Source: a bacterium (GTDB lineage Bacteria > RUG730 > JAAEPJ01). Taken from it: a stretch of DNA of 64,000 nucleotides. The position numbers were made by a program, and so were the translations under genes. Below the pieces are notes generated by a model. The model worked only from the letters and a program-made list of their open reading frames with translations, ran no database searches and was not told where the DNA came from. Location: positions 1-64,000 of the forward strand of contig JAAEPJ010000390.1 in assembly GCA_024222485.1 (NCBI GenBank), written 5' to 3'. The stretch's first letter is position 1. Each line of letters opens with the position of its first letter. Below, one piece after another: positions 1 through 8,284 of this stretch.

Positions 1-300
1 AAGAAGACATCAAAGAAGACATCAAAGAAGAAGAAACAAAAGAAGAAGAGATCTAATGAGTATGGTATGAAGATCCAAATAGGAGCCGATGTTGAAATAG
101 AGAGTAATGTAGAAGAAGAGAGTAATGTTCAAAAAATCGACTTAAAGAAGAAGAAGACATCAAAGAAGACATCAAAGAAGAAGAAACAAAAGAAGAAGAG
201 ATCTAATGAGTATGGTATGAAGATCCAAATAGGAGCCGATGTTGAAATAGAGAGTAATGTAGAAGAAGAGAGTAATGTTCAAAAAACCGACTTAAAGAAG
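1..300 (+). repeat. 150-bp in-frame direct tandem repeat, two copies in window
   Basis: Bases 1-150 and 151-300 are identical except T137 versus C287 (Ile to Thr). The period of 150 is a multiple of three, so each unit adds 50 residues. Smaller AAGAAG/ACATCA repeats sit inside it. A partial, degenerate third copy begins at 301. The array touches the left edge and may continue outside. Confidence 0.95.
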
Positions 301-2001
301 AAGAAACAAAAGAAGAAGACATCAAAGAAGAAATTAAAGGAGGAGGAAATTCCTGTTCAGCTTCTTTATGATTTACATGTCAAAGACTTAAGCACAGAAG
401 CAAAAAACAAAATAGTGTATGATTCCTTAGCTAATGTGAATGTCGCTAATCTTGCTTCTATTTTTTTCAGGCTTGCTCAGGCGATTCAAAAGGTTTTACA
501 GCCTGCTGTTATGGATAGGTTGGAAGAGGAAGCGAAAATGCGTGGCTGGAAGCTGGTATTAGTTACTAAAGATGACCATGCGAGCTTGCAGAGCAAGTGG
601 ATTGACTCCGTTAAAAGTGAATGGGTAGAAGTTGATGAAAATGGACAAGTAACCTTTTATATCTCAACTGCATTTTATAATACATTAGAGATGATTATTA
701 ATGCTATTGAAAAGAGTAAAATATTGGGGCTTGAAAAAACAGAAATAATGGATAAATTGATAGATGAATTAATGCTTCAGATATTTTTACATGAGCAGAA
801 TGAAAAAAATAAGCTTGATGAATTGTTAAAAAAAGGCAAGGCTCAGAATATTGCGGGAAAATTAGCACATGATTATGCTTTACAAGAATCAGGGTCCTAC
901 CAAAAGCTATTGGTTGAATATCTCGGTGATTTACATACCGTGCAAAGTGCAAAATATTATGCAGATATGACACAAGCTGATATTGGCAAGATTCAACAAA
1001 GCTTAGATAGAAGCTTAGAGTTTTTTGAAACGCTAATAAATACTAACATACCTAAAGAAAAGTTTAATAAAGTATTTAGGACAGCGCGTCAGGTTATAGC
1101 AGAGTTTAGTGCTAATCAGTATTACAAAGATGGGTTGTATATTTTAAATGTCAGTGATTTTAACGCTGCTGAACTTAAACAATTCTTAAGTGCTCATGAT
1201 CTACTTAATAAAAAAGGCTTGCGTGTTATTTTAGCATCCGATATTGCTAATCCGGGAGATAGCCAAGCAGTGGCGCAGGTTAAGAGACTTGTTAATAATT
1301 CTAAGAATGTTGAATGGGTGTATGGTGAAGCCGTTGAGGAACATATTGAAGCAACTAATAAGAGGATTAAAAGAGTAGCCGTACTGCCAACAGGTGATAT
1401 TTTGACACCTGCAGGTGTCTTAAGTGAAGAGAACTATCAGTCTATTAGGATAAGATTAGAAAAAGCTAGTTTGAATGCACATGATATTGCATTTTATTTA
1501 AATAATCTAATAAAGAATGATGAGGGATATGAGCAGTTTATTACAGGTGAGGATGGAATATTTAATAATATTAAAATAGCTGAAAGCTTTAGAAAACAGC
1601 TTACCTTTAATAAAAAAGTTGTTTTGCCTACTGGAGTATTGGATCTTGAAAAATCAGTTGCCCAAAAATCTGATGACGATCTTAAGATTACTAAGTATAC
1701 ACCAGAGGGTATTGGTGTAACCTTGAAGATTAATTCTAAAGCTTTGCCGACTGATATTGTAGATTTAGATATTGCACCCTACCAAGGTGATAAGACTCTT
1801 GCGGGTAACGCGCGTATTGAGATTGAAAGTATGAGTGAAGCAACCATGACCTTTATGCGCGCAAAAGCTTATGCCGCTTATGCCTTTAATAGAGGAATTG
1901 AGGCTGTTAGTAATCTTTCTAGATTACTTGGCATGGGTGATAAGCAAGTATCAGATGCAGAAAAAATAGCCAGAGTTAAAGAGATTGCAGCCGCAGCATA
2001 A
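1..2001 (+). CDS. Unrecognised protein with Lys-rich tandem-repeat N-terminus (5' partial)
   Basis: The frame is open from base 1, so the gene may begin left of the window. The first in-window ATG is at 67, and it recurs at 217 in the second repeat copy. From 67 the protein is 644 aa. Residues 1-100 are two 50-residue repeats, each an acidic stretch followed by a run of Lys/Thr/Ser; a shorter lysine-rich stretch follows. The rest is a soluble-looking mix of helices and strands with no signal peptide or clear membrane segment. I recognise no family or catalytic motif. The lysine-rich part is probably disordered and could bind nucleic acid or acidic surfaces, which is inference. Two hairpins follow the stop codon, so it ends a transcript. 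The true start cannot be decided here. Confidence 0.7.
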   Translation, partial: KKTSKKTSKKKKQKKKRSNEYGMKIQIGADVEIESNVEEESNVQKIDLKKKKTSKKTSKKKKQKKKRSNEYGMKIQIGADVEIESNVEEESNVQKTDLKKKKQKKKTSKKKLKEEEIPVQLLYDLHVKDLSTEAKNKIVYDSLANVNVANLASIFFRLAQAIQKVLQPAVMDRLEEEAKMRGWKLVLVTKDDHASLQSKWIDSVKSEWVEVDENGQVTFYISTAFYNTLEMIINAIEKSKILGLEKTEIMDKLIDELMLQIFLHEQNEKNKLDELLKKGKAQNIAGKLAHDYALQESGSYQKLLVEYLGDLHTVQSAKYYADMTQADIGKIQQSLDRSLEFFETLINTNIPKEKFNKVFRTARQVIAEFSANQYYKDGLYILNVSDFNAAELKQFLSAHDLLNKKGLRVILASDIANPGDSQAVAQVKRLVNNSKNVEWVYGEAVEEHIEATNKRIKRVAVLPTGDILTPAGVLSEENYQSIRIRLEKASLNAHDIAFYLNNLIKNDEGYEQFITGEDGIFNNIKIAESFRKQLTFNKKVVLPTGVLDLEKSVAQKSDDDLKITKYTPEGIGVTLKINSKALPTDIVDLDIAPYQGDKTLAGNARIEIESMSEATMTFMRAKAYAAYAFNRGIEAVSNLSRLLGMGDKQVSDAEKIARVKEIAAAA

Positions 2002-2016
2002 GCGGGTATATCTTCC

Positions 2017-2042
2017 GCGGGGACATCTGCAGATGTCCCCGC
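2017..2042. other. 26-bp perfect palindrome (hairpin)
   Basis: A G+C-rich perfect palindrome with arms GCGGGGACATCTG lies 15 bases past the stop of the preceding gene. No T-run follows, so by itself it is a poor intrinsic terminator. It may protect the mRNA 3' end or act together with the hairpin at 2095. The GGGACAT core is shared with that second hairpin. Confidence 0.8.
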
Positions 2043-2094
2043 TATAGCTGGGAGCTAAATCGTATGATTTTGCTCTAAAATTTTTATAGATGTT

Positions 2095-2131
2095 AGATAG
2101 GGACATGCAACAGCATGTCCCTATCTTTTTG
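2095..2131 (+). terminator. Rho-independent terminator
   Basis: A 14-bp perfect stem (AGATAGGGACATGC paired with its complement) with a 4-base loop is followed directly by five T residues. It lies between the unknown gene and the phosphohexomutase and should separate their transcripts. Confidence 0.88.
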
Positions 2132-2196
2132 TTAAAAATGTATTGCGAAAAAGCGTTTAAAATGATATTTTTCAGGTGGCTTTCTTTTAGAATATA

Positions 2197-2224
2197 TTGA
2201 TATTAGCTGTAAACATGTTATAAG
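2197..2224 (+). promoter_or_regulatory. Candidate sigma70-type promoter for phosphohexomutase
   Basis: TTGATA and TATAAG are separated by 16 bases, downstream of the terminator and about 60 bases before the start codon at 2287. The placement fits a promoter. The -10 match is imperfect. Confidence 0.5.
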
Positions 2225-2286
2225 TGAGAATCATCCCTGCTTGAAAATAGCTGCACTTTATATTTTATTGAGAGGAGAACTTAAAA

Positions 2287-3711
2287 ATGATTAAATTTGG
2301 AACTTCTGGGTGGAGGGATATTATTGCTGAGGGGTTTACATACCAAGGGGTGAGGATTGTTTCCCAAGCTATTGTTGATCTGCTTGAAGCTGAGGGATGT
2401 TCAGGTAACAAGCAGATTATCATCGGTTATGATACACGGTTCATGTCCGAAGATTTTGCTAAAGCATCAGCAGAGATTTTTGCTGGCAATGGTTTTGAAG
2501 TGCATTATAGTATAGAGGATGTGCCGACACCTACGATAGCTTATGAGATCATTCGTTCTGGAGCTTGTGGCGGTATTAACATAACGGCTTCGCATAATCC
2601 TTATCGTTATAGTGGCATTAAATTTTCACCTGCATGGGGTGGACCTGCACTGCCTGAGACCACGAAAGAGATTGAGTCAAACTGTTTAAAGATTGAAAAA
2701 GATTTATCTGTGATCAAAAGAATTCATTTTGCAGATGCTGTCAAAGATGGAATTATTAAGAAAAAAGATTTTAAAGAAGATTATTTAAAAAGGATAGAAG
2801 AACTGATCAATATCAAAGCCATTAAAGAATCAGGGATCAGGGTTGCCGTAGATGTTATGAATGGAGCTGGTCGTGGTTATTTAGACACTATTTTGCAGTA
2901 TCATGGTGTTCCGACATTGGCTTTAAACACTAATCGTGATCCATTTTTTAGAGGACATCACCCTGAGCCATCAGCTGAATGTTTAGGTGATGCGATTGAG
3001 TTTGTTAAGGAAGATAATGCAGATCTTGCGGTTGCGACGGATGGAGATGCGGATCGGTTTGGGATCATTGATAAAGATGGTTCATATATTACGGCTAATG
3101 AGATCGTTGCTGTTTTACTGTATCATTTAGTGAAGCATCGAGGATATAGCGGTATTGCGGCTCGCAGTGTGATGACGAGTTCTTTTATTGATGCTGTGGC
3201 AGAAGAATATGGCATTGAATTGCGTGAGACACCTGTTGGCTTTAAATTTATTGGTGATATTTTAGTGAAAGAAAACTTGCTTATTGGCGGAGAAGAGAGC
3301 GGTGGCTTAACGATCAAAGATCATGTCCCCGAGAAAGATGGTGTTTTGGCATGCTTGCTTGTGATTGAGATGGTAGCGATGTTTGGGAAGAGTATTAAAG
3401 CGATCATTAAAGAGCTTGAAGATAAAGTGGGGAAATTTTATAATGATCGGGCAAACTATAGGTTGCGTCCAGATGTGATGGAAAGAGTAAAGCGAACTTT
3501 AGCGAGTAATCCACCGCAACAGTTTGGGGATTTTAAGGTTAATAAAATTATTACTCTTGACGGGTATAAGTTTATTTTTGATAATAAAGCATGGCTTGGG
3601 ATTAGGCTTTCAGGAACAGAACCGGTTATTAGATGTTATGCGGAGACAAAATCACAAGAAGCACTTGAAGCATTATTAAAAGCCGGAGATGAACTAATTA
3701 ATTCCATATAG
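2287..3711 (+). CDS. Phosphoglucomutase/phosphomannomutase family protein
   Basis: A 474-aa alpha-D-phosphohexomutase, which interconverts hexose 6-phosphate and hexose 1-phosphate for sugar-nucleotide and envelope synthesis or glycogen metabolism. The four family signatures are in order: TASHNP at residues 100-105 (catalytic phosphoserine S102), metal loop DGDADR at 252-257, sugar loop GEESGG at 335-340, and the phosphate-binding RLSGTEP near 442. Length is normal. The start ATG follows AGAGGAG at proper spacing. It is distinct from the GlmM at 43644, so glucose or mannose is the likelier substrate; the sequence alone does not say which. Enolase follows 83 bases downstream and may be co-transcribed. 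Confidence 0.92.
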   Translation: MIKFGTSGWRDIIAEGFTYQGVRIVSQAIVDLLEAEGCSGNKQIIIGYDTRFMSEDFAKASAEIFAGNGFEVHYSIEDVPTPTIAYEIIRSGACGGINITASHNPYRYSGIKFSPAWGGPALPETTKEIESNCLKIEKDLSVIKRIHFADAVKDGIIKKKDFKEDYLKRIEELINIKAIKESGIRVAVDVMNGAGRGYLDTILQYHGVPTLALNTNRDPFFRGHHPEPSAECLGDAIEFVKEDNADLAVATDGDADRFGIIDKDGSYITANEIVAVLLYHLVKHRGYSGIAARSVMTSSFIDAVAEEYGIELRETPVGFKFIGDILVKENLLIGGEESGGLTIKDHVPEKDGVLACLLVIEMVAMFGKSIKAIIKELEDKVGKFYNDRANYRLRPDVMERVKRTLASNPPQQFGDFKVNKIITLDGYKFIFDNKAWLGIRLSGTEPVIRCYAETKSQEALEALLKAGDELINSI

Positions 3712-3767
3712 TTAATGAAAGTTTGAGCGGGTTAAGCGTGGGTGTTATAAACGAAAAGAAAATATAA

Positions 3768-5081
<1,314 letters not shown>

Positions 5082-5103
5082 GAGTTTAAGAATATAAAGT
5101 TTT

Positions 5104-5127
5104 GGGGCATGGCATTTCCCATGCCCC
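5104..5127 (+). terminator. Hairpin after eno, probable weak terminator
   Basis: A 9-bp stem (GGGGCATGG paired with CCATGCCCC) with a 6-base loop lies 22 bases beyond the enolase stop. The following TCAGTTT is a poor T-tract, so termination may be partial. It resembles the GGGACATG hairpins at 2017 and 2095. Confidence 0.6.
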
Positions 5128-5137
5128 TCAGTTTCAC

Positions 5138-5379
5138 AGCTTCTCTGTAGGGGTAACGCACAGCTATTCTAGTTAATGCACGAAAGTTTTTTTGTAACTT
5201 TTTTTCTAAAAAAAGTTAATTATAGTATTAATTATTTTTACGCAAAGTTTTTTTTTCAGTTTCGCTTTTTTTTATTCCTTGGAATAAAAAAAGTGTTAAT
5301 TATTTCGAGTTTCCTTTTTGATCCTTTATTTCTGTCAATTTCTCAGCCAAAACTTGATATTTGTTTTGTAAAACAAAGA
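5138..5379 (+). repeat. Dispersed island repeat, copy R1
   Basis: Bases 5173-5379 match 6090-6295 almost base for base. A partial copy lies at 11911-12027, and the 5' part (CAGCTTC-CTG followed by GTAACGCA) resembles 10597-10623. The element holds two AT-rich hairpins, one of the form AACTTTTTTT-AAAAAAAGTT and one of the form CTTTTTTTATTC-GAATAAAAAAAG. A short open frame across it (5176-5421) is low-complexity and is not counted as a gene. Confidence 0.9.
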
Positions 5380-5424
5380 CAATCAAAATATAGAAATACA
5401 GAAAACAGAATAAACATCTAATAG

Positions 5425-5571
5425 ATAGCATCGCCAATCGTAAATATAAATAAAACGGGTCTTTGTATAAAAAATGCACCTAATGAAAATATAGAAAAGC
5501 GTCTATATTTGACATTGCGAATATATAGTAATACGATAAGAGTTACATTTAGATTAATGTGGGGAGATAAA
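5425..5571 (+). pseudogene. PilZ-domain fragment, partial duplicate of 6471-6611
   Basis: Bases 5431-5571 align without gaps to 6471-6611 at a constant offset of 1040. They encode a piece of the PilZ domain of the downstream fusion gene, including the N-x-N-x-T-G loop and the following strands. The reading frame is open from 5425, just after an in-frame TAG, and runs into the DUF4160 coding sequence. No ATG is in frame upstream. It is a remnant of a duplicated 5' end of the PilZ-aminotransferase gene. Confidence 0.8.
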
Positions 5572-5790
5572 TATATATTTTTTTCTATGAGTGAGCATAA
5601 TCCTCCTTATTTTCATGCAATGTACGGCGAATATGTTGGAGAGTTTAGGATAGAAACATTAGAAATGATCGAAGGAGACTTACCACCTAGAGCTATGAAA
5701 TTGATTAAAGAGTGGGGTTTTAAGTATCAAAAAGAATTATTAGAGATATGGAATACTCAAAAATTTAAAGTTTTAGAACCATTATCTTAG
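5509..5790 (+). CDS. DUF4160 family protein with chimeric N-terminus
   Basis: From TTG 5509 this is 93 aa. Residues from about 23 onward match the small DUF4160 family (HNPPYFHA, GEY, IETLEMIEGDLPPRA, ending with the ELLEIW helix). The usual N-terminus (Met-Pro-Thr-Ile plus a strand) is missing. Codons from the duplicated PilZ fragment replace it in frame, so the junction lies near 5572. ATG 5557 is a plausible start that gives 77 aa. No strong ribosome site is seen for either start. It lies 11 bases before a DUF2442 gene, its common partner. Such pairs are often listed as possible toxin-antitoxin modules, but their function is not established. It may be non-functional. Confidence 0.75.
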   Translation: MTLRIYSNTIRVTFRLMWGDKYIFFSMSEHNPPYFHAMYGEYVGEFRIETLEMIEGDLPPRAMKLIKEWGFKYQKELLEIWNTQKFKVLEPLS

Positions 5791-5801
5791 GGGAGTTTTA
5801 T

Positions 5802-6059
5802 ATGCAAGGAATACCAAGAATAAAAAGCGTTAAGCCGTTAGATAATTTATGTTTATTAGTTAATTTTGAGGGTGATATTGTTAAAAAATATGATGTAAAA
5901 AAATTATTTAAAAAGTTTCCATTTTTTAAAGGATTAGAGAGCAAACCTCTTTTTAATCTTGTAAAAGTAGATTGTGGTGGTTTTGGTCTGTCTTGGAATG
6001 ATAATCTAGATTTATCTGAATATGAAGTTTGGGAAAACGGTTTTACTGACGAAAAATAA
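5802..6059 (+). CDS. DUF2442 family protein
   Basis: An 85-aa protein of the DUF2442 family: an N-terminal V-K-P-L-D-N strand, L-L-V-N-F-E-G-D, a Y-D-V-K-L-F segment and C-terminal W-N-D-N-L-D-L-S-E-Y-E-V-W-E-N-G. Length is typical of the family. The start ATG follows AGGGGAG. It is encoded directly after the DUF4160 gene, as in many genomes, and the pair is enclosed by copies of the island repeat. The biochemical role is unknown; an antitoxin-like or regulatory role is inference from pairing only. The stop codon lies inside a 30-bp palindrome. Confidence 0.8.
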   Translation: MQGIPRIKSVKPLDNLCLLVNFEGDIVKKYDVKKLFKKFPFFKGLESKPLFNLVKVDCGGFGLSWNDNLDLSEYEVWENGFTDEK

Positions 6060-6079
6060 AAAATATTTTTTATTTTTCG
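6050..6079. terminator. 30-bp perfect palindrome over the stop codon
   Basis: A perfect AT-rich palindrome (arms CGAAAAATAAAAAAT) begins in the last codons of the DUF2442 gene and includes its TAA. On either strand it gives a stem with a T-rich 3' side, so it may be a bidirectional terminator that closes the module. Confidence 0.65.
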
Positions 6080-6080
6080 C

Positions 6081-6295
6081 CGTTAGGGATTAATGCACGA
6101 AAGTTTTTTTGTAACTTTTTTTCTAAAAAAAGTTAATTATAGTATTAATTATTTTTACGCAAAGTTTTTTTTCAGCTTCGCTTTTTTTTATTCGAAGGAA
6201 TAAAAAAAGTGTCAATTATTTCGAGCTTTCTTTTTGATTCTTTATTTCTGTCAATTTCTCAGCCAAAATTTGATATTCGTTTTCTAAAACAAAGA
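6081..6295 (+). repeat. Dispersed island repeat, copy R2
   Basis: From 6090 it matches R1 (5173-5379) over 206 bases with a few substitutions and a 1-base length difference. Both AT hairpins are kept. The loop of the second reads GAAG here, CTTG in R1 and TGTG in the copy at 11911, while the ATTC/GAAT stem ends are unchanged. It lies in the gap before the PilZ-aminotransferase gene and could shape its 5' region. Confidence 0.9.
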
Positions 6296-6356
6296 TAGAA
6301 AAATAATACTTTAAATTAGAAAGAAGGAAACCCCTTCAAAAATAAGGTAGGTAACC

Positions 6357-7952
6357 ATGAAAAATATCATCCCCCAAAACACCCCTAAAAGTTTTAATGA
6401 AAGACGCTCTAATGAGAGATTTATTTCTGATTCTTTAACATTAACACATATCGATAGTACAGCGGTAAACTCCTCAATCGTAAATATCAATAGAACAGGT
6501 CTCTGTATAAAGAATTCCCCGAATAAAGATATAGGAAAGCGTCTATATTTGATATTGCAAACATATAGTAACAACATAAGACTTACTGGTAGATTAATAT
6601 GGGTAGATAAAAATAATAATTGCGGGATAGATTTATCAGAATATAAAGATCAAGTCCCAGCATTTTGGGATGGTTATATTGAAGGCTTGCAAAGTATTTC
6701 AAGTAGGCGACGACATAATAGACGCTTAGAAAAAGGTATTATTAAAACAAATAAAAGAAAAGGTGAGAGGAGAAATACTAAACCGATTTTAAAGAAATGT
6801 TTTACAAATACAACATCCAAATTTTTACAAAATCAAGGAAATTGGTTTAAAGAATATGCAACATCTGGATCTCCAATCGTTATATTAGGTGGTAAAAAAA
6901 CTTTATCTTTTAGTTATTGTAATTATTTAGGTTTAAATCATAGTGAAAAAGTAAAAAAAGCAATGATAGACTCTATTATAAAAGATGGTGCTGGAATTTC
7001 TTCTTCTCCAGTTACAGGTGGAACCATGTTAATCCACAAAAAGCTAGAAAGAAGTATTTCTGCTTTTATGTGTTGTGAAGATGCTCTTTTATATCCATTA
7101 GGGTCATTGGCTAACTATGGTGTTATTCCAGCAATATCGGGCGTAAATGACTATATCATATTAGATGAGAATAGTCATGCTAGCATAGTTGATGCTTGTA
7201 TATTATCTAAATCTCATATTGTAACATATAGACATAATGATATGGATGATTTAAATAGGAAATTAAAAAAATATTCCGATAATAATAAACTTATAGTAAG
7301 TGATGGTGTTTTTTCTATGGATGGTGATTTTGCTAAGTTGGATAAGATATATGAACTTGGGGTACATTATAATACAGCAATTTATATAGATGATGCCCAT
7401 GGTGTTGGAGTTTTTGGAAAAACTGGAGGAGGCATAGTAGAATATTATGGACTAGAGGGTAAAATTGATTTTGTAATGGCAACCTTTGCGAAGGCATTTG
7501 GTATCCAGGGTGGATTTGTGGTAGCAAAAAAAGAAATAATACAATATCTAAGGTATACAAGTAGAACATCAATTTTTAATGTTAGTTTGCAGCCATATAT
7601 GATCTCAGGGATTTTGGAGTCTTTGGAATTGATTAGAAATGGAACAGATTTACGCAAAAAGTTATGGGAGAATATTCACCTTTTAAAGGAAGAGTTAAAT
7701 ACAATAGGTTTTGATACATTGCAGAGTAATAGCCCTATTATTCCTGTAATGATAAGAAATAGTAAAAAAACACAAGAACTTTGTGAATATTTGAGGAATA
7801 ATAATATAGTTACTGATGCTATATTTTATCCTGTTGTAAAAAAAGCAAATTCTATGTTAAGGGTTGTTTTAAGTGCAGAACATTCACAAGAGAATATAAA
7901 AGATCTTGTTTGTTTTTTAGAAAAAGGGAAGAAAATATTACAAATAATTTAG
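6357..7952 (+). CDS. PilZ domain-alpha-oxoamine synthase fusion (PLP enzyme)
   Basis: An uninterrupted 531-aa protein. Residues about 14-120 are a PilZ domain (c-di-GMP sensor): R17-x-x-x-R21, then N43-x-N45-x-x-G48 in place of the usual [D/N]-x-S-x-x-G, then a strand ending near G-I-D-L-S-E. A basic linker with several RR pairs follows (about 121-150). Residues about 160-525 are a fold-type I PLP enzyme of the alpha-oxoamine synthase group (KBL, BioF, SPT, CqsA/LqsA): stacking H274 in ENSHAS, D345 and H348 in DDAHGVG, Schiff-base K379 in FAKAFG. Such enzymes condense an amino acid with an acyl-CoA. Substrates are not readable here. A CqsA/LqsA-like autoinducer role is inference from the sensor/cyclase gene 43 bases downstream. 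The start ATG follows AAGGTAGG. Confidence 0.85.
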   Translation: MKNIIPQNTPKSFNERRSNERFISDSLTLTHIDSTAVNSSIVNINRTGLCIKNSPNKDIGKRLYLILQTYSNNIRLTGRLIWVDKNNNCGIDLSEYKDQVPAFWDGYIEGLQSISSRRRHNRRLEKGIIKTNKRKGERRNTKPILKKCFTNTTSKFLQNQGNWFKEYATSGSPIVILGGKKTLSFSYCNYLGLNHSEKVKKAMIDSIIKDGAGISSSPVTGGTMLIHKKLERSISAFMCCEDALLYPLGSLANYGVIPAISGVNDYIILDENSHASIVDACILSKSHIVTYRHNDMDDLNRKLKKYSDNNKLIVSDGVFSMDGDFAKLDKIYELGVHYNTAIYIDDAHGVGVFGKTGGGIVEYYGLEGKIDFVMATFAKAFGIQGGFVVAKKEIIQYLRYTSRTSIFNVSLQPYMISGILESLELIRNGTDLRKKLWENIHLLKEELNTIGFDTLQSNSPIIPVMIRNSKKTQELCEYLRNNNIVTDAIFYPVVKKANSMLRVVLSAEHSQENIKDLVCFLEKGKKILQII

Positions 7953-7995
7953 ATTTATGGTAATAGGAGAAGAACATAATTAGAGGAGAGACTAT

Positions 7996-8262
7996 ATGTC
8001 TTATTTAATTGGATTTTCTTTTTTATTGACATTTATAATACTATTAGTTGGCATTAAATATATACCTAAAGAAAATTATTTACGCCCTTATTTTATATTT
8101 TTCTTAGCTGTATGTTCTTTATGGTTACTTGCTAATTTTATGTCAGCTTATTACATGTCCACAGTATTTGTTAAGTTGGCTTATGCTTTTGGAGGGTTCC
8201 TCTATTCTAGCTATGTTTTATTTTCTATTAAATTTTCTTTGAAAAATAAAAGGATTATATAG
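7996..8262 (+). CDS. 7TM sensor-GGDEF protein, fragment A (N-terminal membrane part)
   Basis: 88 aa holding about three hydrophobic helices (residues about 4-22, 31-52 and 60-78). It ends at TAG 8260-8262, directly after an A-rich stretch. The next frame continues the membrane domain without a gap: read in that frame, codons from about 8243 onward give a further hydrophobic helix leading into fragment B. Together they look like the 7TM sensor region found in front of some histidine kinases and cyclases. The break is therefore a frameshift, not a gene end. The start ATG follows GAGGAGAG. It is probably non-functional unless the shift is a sequencing error or is bypassed. Confidence 0.7.
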   Translation: MSYLIGFSFLLTFIILLVGIKYIPKENYLRPYFIFFLAVCSLWLLANFMSAYYMSTVFVKLAYAFGGFLYSSYVLFSIKFSLKNKRII

Positions 8263-8284
8263 AAAAGTATTATTTATATTTATT

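Noticed and set aside
704-973. Minus-strand open frame inside the first gene
   Set aside because: Antisense shadow without start signals; the plus-strand frame is continuous and longer.
5176-5421. 81-codon open frame in repeat R1
   Set aside because: It lies within low-complexity repeat DNA with Phe/Lys runs, and the corresponding copy R2 does not keep a similar product as a gene.
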